This document shows, piece after piece, positions 54,530 to 63,500 of a stretch of 64,000 bases of DNA. Position 1 is the stretch's first letter. Each line of letters begins with the position of its first letter. The DNA is from Synechococcaceae cyanobacterium (GTDB lineage: Bacteria; Cyanobacteriota; Cyanobacteriia; PCC-6307; Cyanobiaceae). The position numbers and the translations under genes were made by a program. The notes beneath the pieces were generated by a model, which worked only from the letters and a program-made list of their open reading frames with translations, did no database searches and was not told the DNA's origin. Where the stretch lies: assembly GCA_947378425.1 (NCBI GenBank), contig CANCJV010000010.1:1-64000 (forward strand), read 5' to 3'.

Positions 54530-55861
54530 GTGAGTGCCCTGCTTCCGGTCGGTACGACGCTGGTGTTTGAAGGCGTCTCGGGGCCCGTCACGGTGGTCCG
54601 GCTGCTGGGCGGTGGCGGTCAGGGGCAGGTGTTTGAGGCTGTCTATGCCAACGAGCCGGTGGCCTTGAAGTGGTATTTCCCTGGCTGCATCGCCAAAGAC
54701 ATCGGGCTGGAGCAGCGCCTGCGGGAGTGCATTCGGGCCACCAGCCCGAATCCGAGTTTTCTCTGGCCGATGGCCTTGCTTTCTCTCCCCGGCGAAGCCG
54801 CGTCGAGGCTATCCATCCCCCCCGGCAGTTTTGGCTACATGATGGCGTTGCGACCAGCCGACTATGTCGGCGTCCATGAACATGTTGGCGGCCATCTGCA
54901 GATCAGTCTACGCAATGTGCTGCGCGCCTGTTTCTTTCTGGCCGAAGCCTTCCATGAGCTGCATCTCAAAGGTCTCTGTTATAAAGATATTTCGCTTGGC
55001 AATCTCTTCCTGCAGCCTCTCAGTGGTCGCATCCTGATCTGTGACAACGACAATGTCGATGTTGATGGACGCGATCTCGGCTGCGCCGTCGGCACCCCTG
55101 GATTCATGGCGCCGGAAGTGCTGCTGGGCCGGATCAAGCCTGGCGCTCGCAGCGATCAGTTTTCCCTGGCGGTGTTGATCTTTCGCCTGCTCACCCGCCA
55201 CGATCCGCTCAAAGGCAAGCTGGAGCTCCAGATTCGCTGCCTCGATGAACCGGCCCGGCGTCGCCTGTATGGCGAGGATCCCGTGTTCATTTTCGACAGC
55301 AATGACGAGCGCAACCGACCCGATCCCATCGACCACGCCGCCGCCCTGCTGACCTGGCCGATCTATCCAGCCCATCTGCAGGCGCTGTTCCAGCAGAGCC
55401 TCGGCCCCGGCATGAAGGACCCCAGCCGCCGCGTCTACACCGGCCAATGGACAGCCGCCCTGGCCCGAACCCTGGATCAGCGCAGGCTCTGTCCCCATTG
55501 CGGTCAGGAAGTGTTCCGTGACCTGGATCAGGCCGGCCTCTGCTGGGCCTGTGGCGGGCCTCTGAATCCGCCCCCCCGTTTCCTCACGGCCCGCGGCAGT
55601 GTGGCTGCCGCAGCGGATAACGAACTGCATCCCCACCATTTCGATCCACTGGCCAGCGAACGGATCGACACGCCCCTGGCTGTTGTCGAAGCGCACCCGG
55701 TCAAAGCGGCGGTCCTGGGTCTCAAGAACCTCTCCAGCGAAACCTGGACAGCCGAACTGGTGAGCGGCGAATCCTCGCCGGTGGCACCGGGACAGCGTTG
55801 TAATCTCGGCCTGCTTGCTCGGCTGCGAACCTCCCTGGGTTCGATTGAATTGATCCGTTGA
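54530..55861 (+). CDS. TerY-P-type Ser/Thr kinase with C-terminal zinc ribbon
   Basis: 443 residues from GTG 54530. Kinase motifs: glycine loop LLGGGGQGQVFEAV (26-39), VALKW with Lys47, the catalytic loop YKDISLGN (Asp153, Asn158) in place of HRD, and CDNDNVD with Asp172 in place of DFG. GTPGFMAPEVL is the activation/APE segment. Residues 321-341 form a zinc ribbon: CPHC (321, 324) and CWAC (338, 341). Such kinases with DND and a Zn-ribbon are typical partners of TerY-type vWA and PP2C proteins. It phosphorylates Ser/Thr; targets are probably FHA-linked proteins nearby. It starts 9 bases after the FHA gene. Confidence 0.87.
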   Translation: MSALLPVGTTLVFEGVSGPVTVVRLLGGGGQGQVFEAVYANEPVALKWYFPGCIAKDIGLEQRLRECIRATSPNPSFLWPMALLSLPGEAASRLSIPPGSFGYMMALRPADYVGVHEHVGGHLQISLRNVLRACFFLAEAFHELHLKGLCYKDISLGNLFLQPLSGRILICDNDNVDVDGRDLGCAVGTPGFMAPEVLLGRIKPGARSDQFSLAVLIFRLLTRHDPLKGKLELQIRCLDEPARRRLYGEDPVFIFDSNDERNRPDPIDHAAALLTWPIYPAHLQALFQQSLGPGMKDPSRRVYTGQWTAALARTLDQRRLCPHCGQEVFRDLDQAGLCWACGGPLNPPPRFLTARGSVAAAADNELHPHHFDPLASERIDTPLAVVEAHPVKAAVLGLKNLSSETWTAELVSGESSPVAPGQRCNLGLLARLRTSLGSIELIR

Positions 55862-55889
55862 TTCTGCAGACCTTCTCTGAATCGTTCTG

Positions 55890-56654
55890 ATGGCTTTTCC
55901 TGACGTTCAGCTTTCGAAGCGCCCCCTGCACTTCATCTACCTCTGCGATTGCTCCGGTTCAATGCAGGCCAATGGCAAGATGCAGGCTCTCAATCAGGCC
56001 ATTCGCCAATCCCTGCCAGGCATGGCGGAGGTGGCCCGTCAGAACCCGGAAGCGAGGGTGCTCGTGCGTGCCGTCAGCTTTGCCCATCAGGCCCACTGGC
56101 ATGTCGCCGAGCCCACTCCGGTGGATCAACTGCAGAGCAGCTGGGTGGATCTTCAGGCTGAAGGGCTGACGGCCATGGGCGAAGCGCTCAAGCTGGTGGC
56201 TGCTGCGCTGCGAACGCCGCCGATGGAGCAGCGAGCCCTGCCGCCGGTGTTGGTGCTGATCTCCGATGGCGCTCCCACCGACGACTTCGAGGAGGGCCTG
56301 CGCACCCTGATGCGCGAACCCTGGGCCCAGAAGGCCGTGCGCCTGGCGATCGCGGTCGGGCACGATGCCGACCTCGACACCCTGCAGCAGTTCATCGGTG
56401 CCGAGCCGCCGTCATCGGCGGGTCTCGCTGCCGGCGGGGATCGCCTTCCCGGTGAGCCCGCCCCCCGATCCGGGAGTCGGCCGTTGCAGGCCAGCAATGC
56501 CACCTCCCTGGCCCAGTACATCCAATGGGCGTCGACGGCCGTGGTCGGTGCCGCCTCGATGCCGGTGAGTCAGGTGGGTGGCCCCAGCAGGGCTGAGACC
56601 AATGTGCCCCTGCCCGATCTGCCGCCGACCGTGATCGGTCAGGTCGTCTGGTGA
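55890..56654 (+). CDS. TerY-like von Willebrand A (vWA) protein
   Basis: 254 residues. The MIDAS metal-binding residues are present: FIYLCDCSGSM (Asp20, Ser22, Ser24), GLTAMGEALK (Thr) and VLVLISDGAPTDDFEE (Asp). TerY proteins are vWA domains of ~200-250 residues that bind divalent metal and act as assembly scaffolds; the C-terminal part here (~180-254) is Gly/Pro-rich with a helix. It overlaps the PP2C gene start by four bases (GTGA), suggesting coupled synthesis of the triad. Confidence 0.88.
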   Translation: MAFPDVQLSKRPLHFIYLCDCSGSMQANGKMQALNQAIRQSLPGMAEVARQNPEARVLVRAVSFAHQAHWHVAEPTPVDQLQSSWVDLQAEGLTAMGEALKLVAAALRTPPMEQRALPPVLVLISDGAPTDDFEEGLRTLMREPWAQKAVRLAIAVGHDADLDTLQQFIGAEPPSSAGLAAGGDRLPGEPAPRSGSRPLQASNATSLAQYIQWASTAVVGAASMPVSQVGGPSRAETNVPLPDLPPTVIGQVVW

Positions 56655-58339
56655 GCCACTGGCTGCGCCCGCTCTGCTGCACCCGCACGGGCGCCTCGCA
56701 CCGTCGCAGGGGAGTCGTCTGTCAGGACGCCAGCGGCTGGCACTGCTTCCAGGACCGACAAGGGGAGCTGGTGCAGCTGATGGCCGTGGCCGACGGCCAT
56801 GGCGGTGCCCGCTACGGGCGCAGTGATGTCGGCAGCTGGTTGGCCTGCCGCACGGCCCTGAACACGGCCCGGCAGTTGTTCCAGAGCCAGGCGATCGGCG
56901 CGGCTCGGCCGCTGCCGCCATGGCGGGCAGCGGCCGAGCTCTCATCGCCGCTCCTGCGCCAGGGGCAGCCGTTGCAGGAACAGCCGGACCAGGCACAGCC
57001 TGACCAGGAACAGCCGTGGCTGGAGCCGCAGGGGCTTGAGCCCGAATGGCTCCAGCAGCAATGGCTCCAACAGCAGTGGCTGGGACAGGAGTTCCCCCGG
57101 GCGATCCAGCGGCGCTGGCTGCAGGCGGTGCACAGGCACTGGCGGCGCCAGCGACCTGCCGAGGGCAGCGAAGCCTTTTCGCCCCTGCTCTACGGCACGA
57201 CCCTGGGGCTGGTGGTGATGACACCGCGCTGGTGGGGTCACACGGGCCTTGGCGACTGGGATCTGCTGCAGCTGCACGCCAGTGGCTCCCAGCTGCTGAG
57301 CCAGGAGAGCGATCCAGCCGCCGCTGGCGAGGCCACCTTCAGCCTCTGCCTCAACGATGCCGCCACTCACTTTGCGTCGCGCACCGCCATCCAGAGACTC
57401 GATCCGGAGGCACCGGCGTTCGCCCTGGTGCTGAGCACCGATGGCATCCGCAAGTCCTGCAGCACCGATGACGACTTTCTATCCCTTGGCCGCTATCTGA
57501 GCCAGGCGCCCTTGCCCGTCGCCGGTGAGCCGGCCGTCGACCTGGTGGCGAGCCTGGATCGCATCAGCAGCCAGGGCAGCGGCGACGACGTGACGGTGGC
57601 CATCGCCCACTGGCTCCCCCAGGACGAAGGAAGCCGCCTGCCCCTGGTGTCCGCTGAGCAGGGTCCGGCCGGTCCCCGGCTCCAGCCCCGCCGGCCCCGG
57701 AGCCTGGATCCGAAGCGAGCGATTCAGGTCGTCGCTCCTGTTCACGCCACTCGGGTGCAACCCGACGACGGGCAAGCGGACACCTCAACCGCAGCCATCG
57801 CTCCCTCACCGCCAGCACCCCCAAGCCAGCAAACGCCAGACCCCAGCCGGCGTCTCCCCGTCGCCATCGCCGCTCTGGTGGCGGCCGTGGTGATCGGCGG
57901 CATCGGCACCGTGGCGCTGACCTGGCACCGATTCGGGCCACTAGGCGGCGCCGCATCGCCGCAGTCACCTGCCCAGCAGCTGCCTGCCGAGCAGGTGCCT
58001 GCCGAGCAGGTGCCGATGAGCGGCCAACGTCTCGACGCCGTGCGCCAGCGGGTCCGGGAGCTGTGTGCCGGGGACGGGTCGATCCGGTCGCTGCTGGTGC
58101 AACGACGGGGCAGCTTCACGGATTTACGCTGGGGCTGGCGCCATCGGCAGCAGCTGCTTGCCGCCAGTGACGTGGATCCTCTCGAGGCCCTGATCGCCCT
58201 GAGCTATGACCCCGCCAGCGGCGCTCTGTCGACCGCTCCGGAGTTTGTGGGGCTGCAGACCTGCCCGCCGCTGCAGCGGGCCCTGGCCCAGATGTGGCTC
58301 GAGAGCCAGGGGTCTGCGGCCGCAGCCCGTTTTCGATGA
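56651..58339 (+). CDS. PP2C-type Ser/Thr phosphatase with membrane helix
   Basis: 562 residues from GTG 56651. PP2C motifs: RGVVCQDASGW (Asp26), MAVADGHGGARYGRSDVGSW (DGHGG at 48-52), LSTDGIRKS and GSGDDVTVAIAHW, which hold the metal-binding Asp residues. A Gln/Trp-rich insert with repeats (QPDQ, QWLQQ) occupies ~105-150. A Pro-rich linker leads to a helix (VAIAALVAAVVIGGIGTVAL) at ~410-432 and a 130-residue domain outside. It would reverse the kinase's phosphorylation at the membrane. It ends the operon, 95 bases from convergent chlD. Confidence 0.86.
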   Translation: MSHWLRPLCCTRTGASHRRRGVVCQDASGWHCFQDRQGELVQLMAVADGHGGARYGRSDVGSWLACRTALNTARQLFQSQAIGAARPLPPWRAAAELSSPLLRQGQPLQEQPDQAQPDQEQPWLEPQGLEPEWLQQQWLQQQWLGQEFPRAIQRRWLQAVHRHWRRQRPAEGSEAFSPLLYGTTLGLVVMTPRWWGHTGLGDWDLLQLHASGSQLLSQESDPAAAGEATFSLCLNDAATHFASRTAIQRLDPEAPAFALVLSTDGIRKSCSTDDDFLSLGRYLSQAPLPVAGEPAVDLVASLDRISSQGSGDDVTVAIAHWLPQDEGSRLPLVSAEQGPAGPRLQPRRPRSLDPKRAIQVVAPVHATRVQPDDGQADTSTAAIAPSPPAPPSQQTPDPSRRLPVAIAALVAAVVIGGIGTVALTWHRFGPLGGAASPQSPAQQLPAEQVPAEQVPMSGQRLDAVRQRVRELCAGDGSIRSLLVQRRGSFTDLRWGWRHRQQLLAASDVDPLEALIALSYDPASGALSTAPEFVGLQTCPPLQRALAQMWLESQGSAAAARFR

Positions 58340-58434
58340 GCCATCCGTTGGCCTCCTCCGCTGCTGCAGCCCAGTCGACAAGGCTCACACCAGGCAGGAG
58401 AGGTGGTTGTGGCTCACTCTTGATGGCGCTGTCT

Positions 58435-60546
58435 TCATGGCAGCGAAGCCCCCCCTCCATGGCCCAGCAGGCCGCGGCTGGTGGCGGCGATCTGCTGCGC
58501 ACTCGGCGCCGGCAGGGGCTGATGGCGACCGCCGCCATGGCGCGCCAGTTCGGCCGCCAGGCCGGAGGATTGATGCCGGTTGCCGGTGTCGATCACCAGC
58601 AGCTCCATGCCCAGCTGAGCCATCGCCGCGGCGATCGTCAGCACTTCCTGGCGGATCGCCGCCAGGCCGAGCCGTTCCGGCCCCTCCTCGGCGCGGCAGG
58701 CCAGGGAGCAACTGAGCGAGACATTGGCCTTGCCGTCGGTGATCAGCACGATCAGGACTTCACCCACCTCCTTGGACTGGCGAGCGTTCTCGCCGACGCG
58801 CGCCGCCAGGGCCAGGCCGTGGGCCAGCGGTGATCCGCCGCCGCAGGGGAGCGTTGCCAGCCGGCGGCTCGCCGCGGTGATCGAGCGGGTGGGGGGCAAC
58901 TGCACCTCGGCCCGCCGGCCGCGGAAGGTGATCAGGGCCACCTGGTCGCGGTTGCGGTAGGCCTCCGCCAGCAACTGCAGCGCCGCCCCCTTGGCGGCCT
59001 GCATGCGGTTCAGGGCCATCGACCCCGAGGCATCCACCACGAAGATCACCAGCGCACCGGCCTTGCGCACCAGCTGCTTGACGCGCAGGTCATCCTCGCG
59101 CAGCAGCAGCTTCGGCCCATGGCGGCCCGACAGGGCCCGTCGCCGGGCCCGCTGATGGGGTGCCGCCGCCCGCAGGGTGGCATCGATGGCGACGTGCTGG
59201 ATCGGTCCATGGGGCAGCAGCGGCTTGACATAGCGGCCCCGATCCGGCGAGCGCACCAGGCCACCGCCGCCGGCCTTGCCGTGGCGCCGTTGGCTGCGGG
59301 CGGCCTGGGCCAGCAGGTGGGGATCCAGCAGCACGCCTTGCGGCGAAAACAGAAAGGTGTCGGGGATGGCCTGATTGGAGGGCTGATCCGGAGCGGCGTC
59401 AGGCGGGGGTGGCTGCTCCGCTGGCGCGCGCTCAGCTGCCGGTTCGCTCTGGGGCTCAGCGGGCGGTGGTGGTTCCGGGGCGCTCTCCCGGGGCACGGCC
59501 TGGGTGGAACGGGGCAGGATCACCAGTTCGACGGCCAGGCGCAGATCGGCGGCATCGGCCTGGCGATGCCGCCGGAGAGCTGCCTGGGCCCTGGCCACAC
59601 GCACGGCGTAGAGATCGGCGCGATGCCCCTCCACAGCGGCACGGATCGCCTCCTCCACCAGATAGCGCACCTGCTCTGGCGCCAGGCTGATGCGGCGCAG
59701 CAGGCGGCGGGCGCTGATGATGCGCTGCTGCAGGTCCGCCAGGCCGGGACCATGGCGCCGCCAGAAGGCCCCGGAATCGGCAGCCTGCTGCAGCACCCGC
59801 TGCACCGCCTCGACTCGCTCCTCGAGATCCAGGGGGGCATCGGCGGAGAGCACCATGGCGAGGCGATCGATCAGATGGGCCCGCAGTTCCCCCTCGGCCG
59901 GGTTGTAGGTGGCGATCAGCAACGGCCGGCATGGATGCTGAAAGCTGATCCCCTCCCGCTCCACCCGGTTGATGCCGCCATCCACCACCGTGAACAGTAG
60001 GTTCGCCAGAGACGGATCCAGCAGGTTGATCTCATCGACATAGAGCACACCCCGGTGCGCCTCCGCCAGCAGCCCCGGCTGAAACACAGGCACGCCGCGC
60101 CGGATCGAGGCACTCACATCGACGGAGCCCAGCAGACGATCTTCACTGACACCGAGGGGCACCGTCACGAAGGGCGCCGGCATCAGCGCGCTGACAGGCG
60201 TGCGACTGATCGTGGCGCGATGGGCCAGGGTGGCGTCATCCCACTCACCGGGGTCGGCCGGGTCGGCGTTGCAGCAGGACCGGCGAATCACCCGGATCGG
60301 CGGCAGCAGGGCGTGCAGGGCGCGCGCCAGCACCGACTTGGCCGTGCCCCGGCGCCCGGCGATGACGATGCCGCCCAGGCCGGGATCCACCGCCAGCAGC
60401 AGCAGGGCCCGGCGGATCGACTCCTGGCCGACGACCGCATTGAGCGGAAAAGCTCCTGAGGCAACGGTGGTCGACGAAACGTCGTTCGACGAAACGCCGG
60501 CGAGGGATGGCGGCGGCGGCGCAATCGAAAGGAGCGGACTGACCAC
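58435..60546 (-). CDS. chlD: Magnesium chelatase subunit D
   Basis: 703 residues from GTG 60546. An AAA+ domain (~35-350) keeps a full Walker A (GRRGTAKS, 64-71) and Walker B (VLYVDEINLL, 167-176), plus LLIATYNPAEGELRAHLIDR. In many ChlD proteins these are degraded, so ATP binding may persist here. A Pro/Ala-rich linker (~350-395) leads to a vWA domain with VVDASGSM (505-510), then GGGSPLAHGLA and ITDGKAN as the MIDAS. With ChlI and ChlH it inserts Mg2+ into protoporphyrin IX, the first step of chlorophyll synthesis. Its start shares one base with the chlH stop. Confidence 0.93.
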   Translation of the reverse strand: MVSPLLSIAPPPPSLAGVSSNDVSSTTVASGAFPLNAVVGQESIRRALLLLAVDPGLGGIVIAGRRGTAKSVLARALHALLPPIRVIRRSCCNADPADPGEWDDATLAHRATISRTPVSALMPAPFVTVPLGVSEDRLLGSVDVSASIRRGVPVFQPGLLAEAHRGVLYVDEINLLDPSLANLLFTVVDGGINRVEREGISFQHPCRPLLIATYNPAEGELRAHLIDRLAMVLSADAPLDLEERVEAVQRVLQQAADSGAFWRRHGPGLADLQQRIISARRLLRRISLAPEQVRYLVEEAIRAAVEGHRADLYAVRVARAQAALRRHRQADAADLRLAVELVILPRSTQAVPRESAPEPPPPAEPQSEPAAERAPAEQPPPPDAAPDQPSNQAIPDTFLFSPQGVLLDPHLLAQAARSQRRHGKAGGGGLVRSPDRGRYVKPLLPHGPIQHVAIDATLRAAAPHQRARRRALSGRHGPKLLLREDDLRVKQLVRKAGALVIFVVDASGSMALNRMQAAKGAALQLLAEAYRNRDQVALITFRGRRAEVQLPPTRSITAASRRLATLPCGGGSPLAHGLALAARVGENARQSKEVGEVLIVLITDGKANVSLSCSLACRAEEGPERLGLAAIRQEVLTIAAAMAQLGMELLVIDTGNRHQSSGLAAELARHGGGRHQPLPAPSAQQIAATSRGLLGHGGGASLP

Positions 60547-63500
60547 TAGGACCCCGCCGCCACCGTCACGCCCTCCAGTTCGGCGTCGGTGAGGTCGTGG
60601 AGGTTGCGCAGCCGGTCAATTTTTTCGGCCGGTGCATCCCACAGTCCGCGGCTGTGGGCCTCGAGCATGCGGCCGACGACGTTGCGGAAGGCTTCGGGGT
60701 TGGCCTGGCGCAGCCGCTGGGCCATCGCCGGGTCAAAGGCGTAGGTGTCGGCGGCCTGGTCGTAGACCCAGGGATCGCGGAAGCCGGAGGTGCCGCCCCA
60801 GCCGATCAGGGCCGTCATCCGCTGGGAGATCTCGTAGGCACCGCCCGACCCCATCGCCGCCATCGCCTGGGCCCAGCGGGGATTGAGCAGCTTGGTGCGG
60901 TACTCCAGCCGCAGCAACTCCTCCAGGTCCCTCGGGGTGGTGTCGCGCGAGAACGATTCGACGAAGCTGGCCGCCACCCGGCCGCCGGGACGGATCGCCT
61001 GCTGGGCCACCTCGGCGGCGCGCTTGAGACCACCGGTGTTGGCGTAGTACTCCTGGATGTCGGTGAGGCCGTACTCCACCGAGTCGATCTGCTGGACGAC
61101 CCGGTCGGTGCTGCGCAGCAGGGCCGCCAGCACCTGGGGCCGGGCCTCGCCCTTGTCGGCACGGCCGTAGCTGAACACGTTGCGGCCCTGCCAGGTGCCG
61201 GCCAGCTCCTCGCCGCTCTCCCAGTTGGCGTCAGTGACCCGGTCGTTGACCAGGGAGCCGAAGTCGCCGGCGGGATTGGAGAACAGGCGAGCGCTGGGGT
61301 TGGCGATGCCCTCGGCGGCCAGCTGCAGGGCATGGCGGCGGATGGCGTTGCGCTCCGGCGGTTCATCGACGTCGGCGGCGCGGCGAAAGAGGTCGTCGAG
61401 CAGCTCGACGATGTTGACGAAGCTGTCGCGGAAGATGCCCGACAGGTTCACCAGCACGTCGATGCGGGGATGGTCCAGGCTCTCCAGCAGCCGCAGCTCG
61501 TAGCGGACGATGCGGCCGGTGCTCTCCTTCACCGGCTCGGCCCCCACCAGCTCCAGCAGGATCGCCAGGGATTCGCCGCGGGTCTTGATCGCATCGAGTC
61601 CCCAGAGCATCACCGCCACGGTTTCCGGCCAGGCGCCGTCGTTCTCGGCGCGGTGCTGCTCGAGAATCCGCTGGGCCATCTGCCGGCCCCGCAGCAGGGC
61701 GCCCGGCGAGGGCATGCGGTAGGGATCGAGGGCATGGATGTTGCGGCCGGTGGGCAGGACGCCGGGGCCATCGCGCAGCAGGTCGCCGCCGGGGGCGGGC
61801 GGGATGTACTGGCCGTCCAGGCCAGCGAGCAGGTGGTCGAGTTCTTCGCTGCAGCGGGCCAGCAGCTGGCAGACGCGCAGGGCATCCAGCAGACGCGCGG
61901 AACGCTCACCGCCCTGGGCCTCGCCGGAAGCGGTCGGGGGCTGGGCTGGATCGACAGCGTCGCCTGCGCCGGCAGGGGTCTCGGCCTGGGATCGCTCCTC
62001 CCCTTCGCCAGGGCCCTCGCCGAGGGAGGGGTATTGGTGTTCCAGCTCAGCGGCCTGGGCCCGCAACGCCGGCTCATCGGCGGCCGGCGTCAGCCGGCTG
62101 ATCGCCTCCAGTAGCTCCTCGCGCAGGGCAGGGCCGACATAGGCCTTGAGATAGGCCAGCCGCTGCTCCTGATCGGGTGGCTGGCCGAGGGTGTGCAGAC
62201 CGCTGGAGAACAGGCGGGTTTCGAGCCGTTGCAGATAGGCGCTCAGCCGCCCGACCCAGGCGTCGAAGGCCTGCCGATCGGCTCGGGCGTTCTCCGGCGC
62301 CGGACAGTCGGCATCGAGGCCGCTGTCGCTCACCTGCTTGAGGATGCCCTCGCTGAGGGGAGCATTGCGCACCGGATCCTCCCGGTATTCGGCGATCAGA
62401 TCGCGCAGGGCGATCAGCTCCCGGTAGAGACCGGCCCGGCCGTAGGGGGGCACGTTGTGGGAGACGATCACGCCGTAGCCGCGCCGTTTGGCCAGCATCG
62501 ACTCCGACGGATTGTTGGCGGCGTAGACGTAGAGGTGCGGCAGATGGCCCAGCAGCAGATCGGGCCAGGAGTAGCCGGTGTTGCCCAGGGGTGACCCCGG
62601 CAGCCACTCCAGCGTGCCGTGCATGCCGAAGTGCAGCACCACATCGGCCTGGAAGCCGTGCCGCAGCCAGCCATAAAAGGCGGCGTACTGGGGATGGGGG
62701 GTGAGATCGCGCTCATGCATCAACCGCATCGGATCGCCCGCCACCCCCAGCGGCGGCTGCACCCCGATCCAGATGTTGCCCAGCTGCACACCGCCCAGCA
62801 GGAAGCGGCCCGCCAGGGTGCGGATGCCGGTGTCGGCCAGGGGCCCCCACTGCTTCTCGATGCGGCTGGTGTGCAGCGGCCCCAGCCATTGGCGCAACGT
62901 CTCCACGGTGACGCTGGCGCCTGTCCAGTCCTCGAAGCGCTCGCCGGCCGGGATGCGGCTCACCCAGGTGTCATCGGCCTCCTTCACCTGGCGGATCAAC
63001 TCCTCGCCACTGGCCGGCAGGGGCCCCAGCCTGTAGCCCTGGGCGGCCATCGCCTGGAGCAGGGCCAGCAGCGAGTCGGGGACGTTCAGCAGGGCGGCGG
63101 TGCCGGTGGCGCCGTAGCCGGGGGGAAAGCCGTAGAGCACGATCGCCACACGGCGCTCGGCGGCCGGTCTGCGGCGCAGGGCGATCCAGGCGTTCAGGCG
63201 CCCGGTGAGGCGCCGCAGCCGCTCGGGAATCAGGTAGATGCGATCGCCCACCAGGCCCCCCAGGGGCACCGGATCGATGGCGCCATCGAGTTCGGGCAGG
63301 GCGAACAGCACCACGCTCTGCAGGCCGCCGATGCCGTGGTGGGTCCAGGAGTGCAGGTCCTGGATCAACAGCGGTGCCGCCACCACGTAGGGCACGTTCT
63401 TGGCGACCAGGATGCGCTGGGCCACCTGCTCGCGGCGGCCCGCCTCCATCGAACCGGCCGGGCCGCCGACGAGGGGAAAGCCGATCGTCGAGACGATCGC

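Noticed and set aside
60597-62114. 505-codon plus-strand frame opposite chlH
   Set aside because: Antisense to highly conserved ChlH blocks.
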